58,255 nucleotides of DNA, from positions 1 to 58,255 of the forward strand of contig JBOFGK010000056.1 in NCBI GenBank assembly GCA_051649085.1. Direction: 5' to 3'. Numbering within the stretch: position 1 is the stretch's first letter; the number at the start of each line of letters is the position of its first letter. The position numbers and the translations under genes were made by a program. Of this stretch, positions 51,964 to 58,255 are shown one piece after another. The DNA is from JBOFGK01 sp051649085 (GTDB lineage Bacteria; Bacillota_I; Bacilli_A; UBA3375). Below the pieces are notes generated by a model that did not search any database, had not been told where the DNA came from, and saw only the letters and a list, made by a program, of their open reading frames with translations.

Positions 51964-53334
51964 CTATAACTCCTCAGCAACTTGCTCATATTGTTGCTTG
52001 TCTAAAAAGTTCTTTACAAATACGTGTCTAGCGTGAGGTGCATAGTCATTGACAAGTTCTTTGAAATTTTCCTGGGTGATAACTAAATCAGCTTCCTTTG
52101 GAATTTCCTTTAATGCACAATTTTTTACGGTTATACCAGTTATACCTTGATCTTCCAAGACTTTTCGGAAAATCGATGCACCCATTGCACTACTACCCAT
52201 TCCCGCATCACATGCGAAGTAAATTAATGAAACTGATGTTGATGTTGAATTTAAATTTTGAACTACACTTGCTCTTCCTTTTAAGTTTTGAGCTTGATCA
52301 ATTGCTTCACTAAATTGCTCATCTTCAGATTCTTTAGCCATTTTGACGATTGGCATAGCAACTAAAAGAGAAACTACGGTTGAAACTGCAACACCTGCAA
52401 GAACAGCTAATTGTGTTCCTTTTGCTGAAACAGCCATTAAGGCAAAAATACTTCCTGGTGCGGCTGGTGCAACTAATCCAGCACCTAAAAGGTTGAATGT
52501 TAAAATTCCGGCCATTGATCCAACAATTGGGGCTACAATTAATAGCGGATTCATTAAGATGTAAGGGAAGTAAATTTCGTGAATCCCTCCAAAGAAGTGA
52601 ATGACAATTGCACCTGGTGCTGTTGTTTTTGAATTACCTCTACCAAAAAACGTATAAGCAAGTAAAACACCTAAACCAGGACCTGGATTAGTTTCAATTA
52701 AGAACAAAATTGATTTTCCAAGTTCTTGTGCTTGAATTGTTCCAAGTGGTGTAAAAACTCCGTGGTTGATTGCATTGTTTAAAAATAGTACTTTTGCGGG
52801 TTCAACGATTAATGATGTCATGAAAATTAAATCATTATCTGTTAGCCACTGAACAGCACTTCCTGCAAGTGCTGTCAGTCCAGCAACTGTTGGTCCAACA
52901 AGTGAAAATGAAATTAGTGTTAAGACTAGTGCAAGAATTCCAGCTGAAAAATTATTGACAAGCATTTCAAAACCAACTTTTACTTTTGGTAGTAGAAATT
53001 TGTCAAGTTGCTTAATTAAAAATGCTGCCAATGGACCTAAAATCATCGCACCTAAAAACATTGGAACATCACTGCTGACAATTGCCCCCATGACAACTGT
53101 TGCCCCAACAATCCCTCCACGGTGATCATAAACTAATTTTCCTCCATTGTATGCAATTAATATCGGTAACAAATAGTTAATTGTTGGTCCGACAAGTTTG
53201 GCAAGTTCTTCATTTGGAAACCAACCAACTTCAATAAAAAGGGCAGTAATTAATCCCCAAGCAATAAATGCTGGGATTGCGGGCATGACAATAGCACCTA
53301 AATACCCACCAAATTTTTTAATTTTATTTTGCAT
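51964..53334 (-). CDS. mtlA: PTS mannitol-specific EIICB component
   Basis: A 456-residue mannitol permease with C and B domains. The C domain opens with FGGYLGAIVMPAIPAFIAWG and contains the family motifs NNAINHGVFTPLG and FFGGIHEIYFPYIL. The B domain has the phospho-Cys in YFACDAGMGSSAMGAS. The A domain is a separate protein (MtlF). The start at 53334 follows AAGGAG; a longer frame to 53403 lacks a site. It heads the mtlA-R-F-D operon. Confidence 0.95.
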   Translation of the reverse strand: MQNKIKKFGGYLGAIVMPAIPAFIAWGLITALFIEVGWFPNEELAKLVGPTINYLLPILIAYNGGKLVYDHRGGIVGATVVMGAIVSSDVPMFLGAMILGPLAAFLIKQLDKFLLPKVKVGFEMLVNNFSAGILALVLTLISFSLVGPTVAGLTALAGSAVQWLTDNDLIFMTSLIVEPAKVLFLNNAINHGVFTPLGTIQAQELGKSILFLIETNPGPGLGVLLAYTFFGRGNSKTTAPGAIVIHFFGGIHEIYFPYILMNPLLIVAPIVGSMAGILTFNLLGAGLVAPAAPGSIFALMAVSAKGTQLAVLAGVAVSTVVSLLVAMPIVKMAKESEDEQFSEAIDQAQNLKGRASVVQNLNSTSTSVSLIYFACDAGMGSSAMGASIFRKVLEDQGITGITVKNCALKEIPKEADLVITQENFKELVNDYAPHARHVFVKNFLDKQQYEQVAEEL

Positions 53335-53421
53335 TTTTCTCCTTAAATTTATATTTAAAAACAAGAATAATGACCTAAATTTTTTCAAAATTTTCAAAAA
53401 CATTTTCTTGTTCTTATACTT

Positions 53422-53427
53422 ATTATA
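53422..53427 (-). promoter_or_regulatory. -10 box of the mannitol operon promoter
   Basis: TATAAT on the minus strand (ATTATA on the plus), about 88 bases before the mtlA start. The -35 (CTTTTT) is poor, as expected for a promoter needing an activator such as MtlR. Confidence 0.5.
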
Positions 53428-53575
53428 ACTTTTATTTCTTATAGAAAAAGATTTAGAATGTCAAAATGATTGACAAATCACAATGGAATGAACCCAATAA
53501 TATTTAATGGAAAAATTAAGTAAGATTAATGCTTCAAAAAACGATAAAAAAGTCCAAAAATCGCAAAATTTCTAG

Positions 53576-53581
53576 TATAAT
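53576..53581 (+). promoter_or_regulatory. -10 box of the aminotransferase promoter
   Basis: TATAAT within CTAGTATAATAGA, 18 bases before the start codon, giving a very short leader. The -35 is not clear. Confidence 0.5.
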
Positions 53582-53598
53582 AGATAAATGGAGGAAAA

Positions 53599-54669
53599 AT
53601 GAATGAGAAGCTATTTGCACCTGGTCCTGCCGAATGTTTACCAAAGGCACTGGCAATTTTAAGTGAACCGATTGTGTATCATCGAACAGATTATTTTCTA
53701 GATATTTTTATTAATACACATCAAAAGCTTAAGCAAGTATTTATGACAACGAGTGGTGAAACATTAATTATGAATGGTTCTGGAACTTGTGGGATGGATA
53801 ATGCCATTAATAATTTATTTGAAGTCAAAGAAAAAGTACTTGTTATAAATGTTGGAAACTTTGGAAGTCGATTCACAGAAATTTGTCAAGTGTATGGACT
53901 TGAAGTAATTGAACTAGTCTATGAATGGGGACAAACATATAAATTAACCGATATAACAGAGCAGTTGGAAATTCACCAAGATATAAAAGCGATTATTGTT
54001 ACCCATTCAGAAACAAGTACTGGAGCACTCCAAGCAATTCAACCACTTGGTGAATTAACTAAAAATCAAGAAATTTTACTAATTGTCGATACAATAAGTG
54101 GGCTTGTTATGAATGAATTTTTGTTTGATGATTGGCATGTTGATGTTGCTTTAAGCGCTTCCCAAAAAGGGTTTATGCTACCACCAGGATTAAATTTCAC
54201 CTGCTTGAGTGCAAAAGCAATTGCTAAAGCTGAAAAAGTCAAAAAACCTTTGTACTATAACTCTTATTTAAGAAATCTGCTTGCAATTAGAAAACATCAA
54301 ATTTTATCAACAGTTAACACGCCGATGATTTGTGCACTTGACTTTGTGTTGGATTTAATGTTAGCAGAAAGTTTAGCTGTTTGGCAAAAAAACTATTTCG
54401 AGCTGTATACTTATCTAGAAACAGAGTTATTGAAATTAGGTTTTGAAAAATTTTGTATAGCAACTCCAAGTATTTCACTTGTCTGTATGAAAGTTCCGAC
54501 AAATTGTAAAGTTAATCCTAAAAAGCTTTTGAAACAAAATGGAATAGTCATTGCCGGTGGAATGGGCAATTACATCGATGATGTGATTCGAATTGGTGTG
54601 ATGAACAATATAACAATGACAGACGGAAAAAAAATAATTGAAATTTTAAAGGATGGAATAAATGCGTAA
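53599..54669 (+). CDS. Class V PLP-dependent aminotransferase (serine-pyruvate/alanine-glyoxylate type)
   Basis: A 356-residue class V aminotransferase of the AGXT/PucG/SerC-like group. It opens with LFAPGPAECLPKALAIL. It has EPIVYHRTDYF, the PLP-phosphate region MNGSGTCGMDNAINNL, LIVDTISGLVM with the pyridine Asp, and the Schiff-base Lys in SASQKGFMLPPGL. The second substrate is unknown; serine, alanine, glyoxylate or 2-aminoethylphosphonate are candidates in this group. GGAGG precedes the ATG. It overlaps the following P-loop protein gene by eight bases, so the two probably act together. Confidence 0.87.
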   Translation: MNEKLFAPGPAECLPKALAILSEPIVYHRTDYFLDIFINTHQKLKQVFMTTSGETLIMNGSGTCGMDNAINNLFEVKEKVLVINVGNFGSRFTEICQVYGLEVIELVYEWGQTYKLTDITEQLEIHQDIKAIIVTHSETSTGALQAIQPLGELTKNQEILLIVDTISGLVMNEFLFDDWHVDVALSASQKGFMLPPGLNFTCLSAKAIAKAEKVKKPLYYNSYLRNLLAIRKHQILSTVNTPMICALDFVLDLMLAESLAVWQKNYFELYTYLETELLKLGFEKFCIATPSISLVCMKVPTNCKVNPKKLLKQNGIVIAGGMGNYIDDVIRIGVMNNITMTDGKKIIEILKDGINA

Positions 54670-56353
54670 ACCGGTATATATGAAAGATAACATTATCATT
54701 GTAGATTTTTCTCAAAGCTATCTACAAAAAGTATCAGAAGTATTAAAGAGTTCTTTTTTCAAGGAGTTATTAATTAACTATATTAGTAAAATTAAAACTA
54801 ATAATTCAAAGCTTTCTGCTTGGCAAGAACTTGCTGGAGATAATGTGAAAGTAGTAGAAAAATTCAATTTACTATTTAGACAATTACTTGTCCTAGAATT
54901 ATCAGAAATTGAATCTACAATTTTAGATGATCAAAAAAAATTATTGATTTTCATTGAAGGGCTATTCAATTACTGGAAGAGTTTCAATCGTTACTCAATC
55001 TTACGTACAGGTGATAACCACGCAGTTCAAAATCATTCATTTATTGATGCAAATACACATTTTAATCATCTAGTGCGAGAAACATATCGAACAATTGAAG
55101 AAAAAGTTCAAGGCCGTCGAAATAATGTATATCGTCAGCTTCAAGCAGGAACTAATGCTTCGATTTCAATCCGCAAAAATTCGCCTAAATTATCAGCTAA
55201 ATATGCAAAGTTAAATAATTTCTATTTCATTGATTCATTAATGCTTAGAACACCATTACTTTTATATCCTAAATCAAATACTCGTAAAGGAAGTTTTACG
55301 AAAACTAATGTAAATCCAATTGAGTATTTTACTGGAAACAAAGATGAATGGTTTGTAATGCCGATCAAAGTTGGTAGCTTATTAACGTTTGTCTACTTTA
55401 ATCAAGATTATATCGGGAATGCAGTTTCACTATCAAATTTATTTGAATTTGCAAATTTTGCAGAATGCAAACAAAAGCCTGATTTAATCGTTTTATTTGG
55501 AAATGAAGATCAAAAAGATGAAACAGTTTATTATTATGATGAAGAAGAAGATTTATTTATTGGTTCAATTTCTGATAATGAATATGTTGATTATTTTGGA
55601 TATATGAAGAAAATGTCATTAACATTACATAACTTAGCTGAAATGAAAAAAGGTAATTTGCCAATTCATGGTGCATTTATTAATGTAACTTTGAAAAATG
55701 GCAAGAAAAAAGGAATAATGCTTATGGGTGATTCAGGTGCAGGGAAATCAGAAACAATTGAAGCGATGCAAACAATGGGAACAAATGAAATAATGGATAT
55801 TGAAATAATTTTTGATGATATGGGTTGCATAACTTATGAAAATGGAAAACCAGTAGCAACTGGAACGGAAATTGGTGCATTTATTCGTTTAGATGATTTA
55901 GATAAAGGCCGTCCATATCAGGATATGGATCGAAGTATTTTTATGAATCCAGATACACATAATGCTCGAGTTATTTTACCGGTATGTGATTATGAAACAA
56001 TCACAAGTAACCATCAAATAGATTTATTTGTTTATGCAAATAATTATGATGATAAATTAGGATTACGAATCATTGATGATGTAGCAGAAGCACAAGCTAT
56101 TTTTGTTGAAGGGAAAAGAATGGCGCTTAATACAACTGATGAAGTTGGTTATACAAAAACTTATTTTGCTAATCCGTTTGGTCCAATGCAAGAACAAGAA
56201 CTTTGTCAGCCATTAATTGATCAAGCATTTGCAAATTTAAAAACCGAGGGAATACCGTTTGGTGAAGTGTATACCCACTTAGGTTTAGGTAAAGCAGATC
56301 AAACGGGACTTGAAACAGTTGCAATGCAGTTATTAGAGTTTTTGAAAAAATAA
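54662..56353 (+). CDS. P-loop protein with HprK/PEPCK-like kinase core, function unknown
   Basis: A 563-residue soluble protein. The N-terminal 330 residues are of unknown type. Around residue 355 lies a P-loop IMLMGDSGAGKSETIEAM, the form seen in HPr kinase and related PEP carboxykinase-like folds. An acidic DIEIIFDDMG follows, and further on there is ARVILPVCDYETI. It is not a standard PckA (no GLSGTGKTTLS), nor a standard HprK (too long, lacking its N-terminal domain). It overlaps an aminotransferase gene, so phosphorylation of a small amino or hydroxy acid is conceivable but not shown. A terminator follows. Confidence 0.6.
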   Translation: MRKPVYMKDNIIIVDFSQSYLQKVSEVLKSSFFKELLINYISKIKTNNSKLSAWQELAGDNVKVVEKFNLLFRQLLVLELSEIESTILDDQKKLLIFIEGLFNYWKSFNRYSILRTGDNHAVQNHSFIDANTHFNHLVRETYRTIEEKVQGRRNNVYRQLQAGTNASISIRKNSPKLSAKYAKLNNFYFIDSLMLRTPLLLYPKSNTRKGSFTKTNVNPIEYFTGNKDEWFVMPIKVGSLLTFVYFNQDYIGNAVSLSNLFEFANFAECKQKPDLIVLFGNEDQKDETVYYYDEEEDLFIGSISDNEYVDYFGYMKKMSLTLHNLAEMKKGNLPIHGAFINVTLKNGKKKGIMLMGDSGAGKSETIEAMQTMGTNEIMDIEIIFDDMGCITYENGKPVATGTEIGAFIRLDDLDKGRPYQDMDRSIFMNPDTHNARVILPVCDYETITSNHQIDLFVYANNYDDKLGLRIIDDVAEAQAIFVEGKRMALNTTDEVGYTKTYFANPFGPMQEQELCQPLIDQAFANLKTEGIPFGEVYTHLGLGKADQTGLETVAMQLLEFLKK

Positions 56354-56396
56354 TATCAAATAATGTAAAATAAAGTACTTTACTAAACAATAAAAG

Positions 56397-56426
56397 CAAT
56401 ATCTCAAATTCGAGATATTGTTTTTT
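56397..56426 (+). terminator. Terminator of the aminotransferase/P-loop operon
   Basis: CAATATCTC (56397-56405), loop AAATTC, GAGATATTG (56412-56420), then TTTTTT. Confidence 0.85.
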
Positions 56427-56536
56427 AAATTCACGAACATTTACTCAAATAAAAAAATGTGTATATGAACTATTGAAAACAAAATAAAATCTTTTGAAAA
56501 AATGGCAACATGAAAAATAAAAAAGTAAAATAAAAG

Positions 56537-56565
56537 TTGTTGCAAGTAAATAAAATTGCTATAAT
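56537..56565 (+). promoter_or_regulatory. Promoter of the large surface protein gene
   Basis: TTGTTG (56537-56542), a 17-base spacer and TATAAT (56560-56565), about 85 bases before the start codon. Confidence 0.6.
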
Positions 56566-56648
56566 AGTTGTATAAATTGAAAATAGTAACAAAAAGAAAG
56601 TAGTAATGAAAAGAAAGTAGTTTAAATAATGCAGGTGAGAGAGGAAAA

Positions 56649-58255
56649 ATGAGAAAATTTTTGTTTATTTTATTATGTGCCATAACTCTATTTCAGGGGG
56701 TTAATGGAACAAATTTATTTTTTTTAGCAAAAACAGTTGTTCAAACATCAGAAGTTATTCCTAAACAAGAGGATGAAGTTTCTGAGAAGAGTGAAACAAC
56801 AGAGGTCGAATCAAGTGTAGAAGCTCCAAAAGAAGCGCAAATAAAAGCAGCGGCTACCAAAGAAGTACTTACACCAAAAGCGAATGCAATTTCATATCAA
56901 GTGTCAAGTGCATTAAGTACAGATGGAAAAATTCCTGATGCTCTAGCTTTTGGTAATTCGACAACAGTTGACATGACAAGTATTACAAGGTATGAAATGT
57001 TTTATACATACATTAAAATTGCATATGATAATGAATCGGGTGTGCCAATGGCAGCGCCTGTTGTGCAAATGCAATTACCAAAGACAAATGATCCAACTTT
57101 TTTTGAATCATTAACACCAAGTAATTCACCGGGAAATTGGGTGGCTTATCCGAATACACCATCCGGTGCTGGAAACAATGATTTTCCAACAGATGCAAGT
57201 CATTTTTCTGTTAATAATGGAACATTGACATGGAAAGGGAACGATGTCCAAACAGGTTCGTATGGAGAAATTTATATAAAAATACCAATGCGTATGCCGT
57301 ATACAAACTTAGGGACATTTAACTATAATGTTGACATCAATTATTCATTAAATTCATCGATAATCAGTGAAAGTTATATAACACCTGTTACGTTAAGTGG
57401 AAATGTTGATGAACCGACATATTCAATTAGCCAATCAAAAACACTTTCATATGTACCGTCTGAACCGGATGCTGCGAATTATTGGTATGCACAATACTAT
57501 GTGAATACGAATTATACTTCAGGTTATCAAATGACACCAAGAGCATGGGAAAACCAGCAAGCTCTAGCGCCATCACCACAGTTTAAATGGGAATTACCAG
57601 CTGACGCTGAAGTTATGAGTTCAAGTGGTGGCTATTTAGGAAATGGCCAAACTTATGTCGTTCGTTATCCAAAAACAAAATACCCAACGGGAACAGAAAA
57701 AATTACACTAACGACTTCACTTTCAGGACGCTACGCTGCTCAAACAACGCAAGCGGTTTTACCAAATTACACTCAAACATTTTCATCAGCTGTTGGTTCA
57801 ACAAATGTTCCTACGAATGGGATGGGTGGCTTAGGATTTACATTTGCTAAAACAAGTTACTCAGCGGAATCAATGAAATTAGGTTCAGTTGAAATACGAC
57901 CTTTTTACAATGCTGTTTTTCGAAATGCAACCCCAGCAACTGATTCAGATTTATTTATATATGAAAATGGTCCATTTAAATGGGTGAAAAATGGCGTTGA
58001 ATCGGATGTTGATTATGCAATTTCAAATTTAAATTTGAGTGCTGACATGGGTACTGTTGGAATTGGCAGTGGTAAAATAGCTAAAGCAACCGTGTATGCA
58101 ACATACGCTGATGGAACAACAGTAAAAATTGTCGATGGACTGACTTTGAAGGGAAAAGGTGATAATCAACAGATTATTAAAACGACAAATACCGCAAATG
58201 CCAACGGCTCGGCGTTAGTAAAGGTTCGTGTTGAAGTAACAAATGCCTCAACGCA
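56649..58255 (+). CDS. Large secreted surface protein (3' partial)
   Basis: The frame is open from ATG 56649 (after GAGAGAGG) to the end of the window, 535 codons. The N-terminus is a signal peptide (RKFLFILLCAITLFQGVNG). It is followed by a Glu/Lys/Thr-rich stretch and then a long region of beta-type sequence rich in Thr, Asn, Ser and Tyr (MFYTYIKIAYDNESG, GEIYIKIPMRMPYTNLG). No Cys occurs in the exported part. It resembles adhesins or bacterial Ig/DUF11-type cell-wall proteins in composition, but I could not name a domain. The C-terminal anchor lies outside the window. Confidence 0.8.
   Translation, partial: MRKFLFILLCAITLFQGVNGTNLFFLAKTVVQTSEVIPKQEDEVSEKSETTEVESSVEAPKEAQIKAAATKEVLTPKANAISYQVSSALSTDGKIPDALAFGNSTTVDMTSITRYEMFYTYIKIAYDNESGVPMAAPVVQMQLPKTNDPTFFESLTPSNSPGNWVAYPNTPSGAGNNDFPTDASHFSVNNGTLTWKGNDVQTGSYGEIYIKIPMRMPYTNLGTFNYNVDINYSLNSSIISESYITPVTLSGNVDEPTYSISQSKTLSYVPSEPDAANYWYAQYYVNTNYTSGYQMTPRAWENQQALAPSPQFKWELPADAEVMSSSGGYLGNGQTYVVRYPKTKYPTGTEKITLTTSLSGRYAAQTTQAVLPNYTQTFSSAVGSTNVPTNGMGGLGFTFAKTSYSAESMKLGSVEIRPFYNAVFRNATPATDSDLFIYENGPFKWVKNGVESDVDYAISNLNLSADMGTVGIGSGKIAKATVYATYADGTTVKIVDGLTLKGKGDNQQIIKTTNTANANGSALVKVRVEVTNAST

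Noticed and set aside
56441..56683. Minus-strand open frame of 80 codons between the P-loop gene and the surface protein
   Set aside because: Very Phe/Ile/Tyr-rich product from AT-rich non-coding DNA, overlapping the plus-strand promoter and start.
1..58255. tRNA, rRNA, CRISPR array, prophage or intact insertion sequence
   Set aside because: Looked for on both strands; no tRNA-like cloverleaf, rRNA segment, spaced direct repeats or transposase gene was recognised.

Overview
The window is strongly AT-rich DNA from a low-GC Gram-positive bacterium (Bacillota). This rests on the GGAGG-type ribosome binding sites with occasional TTG starts, PRD-type PTS regulators, lipoboxes, a cell-wall-style surface protein tail, an L10 leader RNA and cre-like sites. 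I cannot fix the genus. The set of ethanolamine microcompartment, mannitol and fructose-type PTS, large surface proteins and a bacteriocin-like locus suggests an animal- or gut-associated fermenter. No rRNA, tRNA, CRISPR array or intact insertion sequence was seen.

Left part (1-11.7 kb): the tail of a surface protein; a small membrane protein followed by a two-component system, an FtsX/MacB-type permease, an ABC ATPase-like protein that has lost every catalytic motif, and a PstS-like lipoprotein; then two PRD regulators (one internally shortened) and a fructose-type PTS with separate A, C and B proteins. Next (11.7-17.5 kb) come a U32 peptidase, a class III aminotransferase, enolase, and a small secreted protein whose 3' end starts a run of strong hairpins.

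Centre (17.5-34.0 kb): one tightly packed, apparently uninterrupted 21-gene ethanolamine operon. It holds alcohol dehydrogenase EutG, shell proteins EutS, EutL, EutN and two EutM-like hexamers, EutP, the EutV/EutW antitermination pair, EutA, EutBC, EutE, PduL, EutH, EutQ, a PduO-type adenosyltransferase, an unrecognised cargo-like protein, and at the end a BtuFCD-type ABC importer probably supplying vitamin B12 for EutBC. The leader has a promoter, a cre-like site and two hairpins with AATG-starting hexaloops that match the ANTAR (EutV) target. The operon thus appears controlled by ethanolamine/B12 signalling and by carbon catabolite control. Five proteins carry a short amphipathic helix of the encapsulation-peptide type.

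Right part (34-58 kb): rplJ-rplL with an L10 leader, pfkA-pyk, upp, an orphan protein, a uracil permease, a Mga-like regulator (minus strand), a long gene-free stretch, and rplK-rplA. On the minus strand follow a Sec-exported bacteriocin-like peptide with a dedicated ABC system and a membrane-anchored accessory protein, then the mannitol operon mtlA-mtlR-mtlF-mtlD. On the plus strand a class V aminotransferase overlaps a protein with an HprK/PEPCK-like P-loop, and the window ends inside a large secreted surface protein.

The best leads for something undescribed are the pseudo-ATPase module at 1.2-5.9 kb, the structured RNA at 17235-17501, the cargo-like protein at 28733, the bacteriocin-like locus at 44.6-48.2 kb, and the aminotransferase/P-loop pair at 53.6-56.4 kb.
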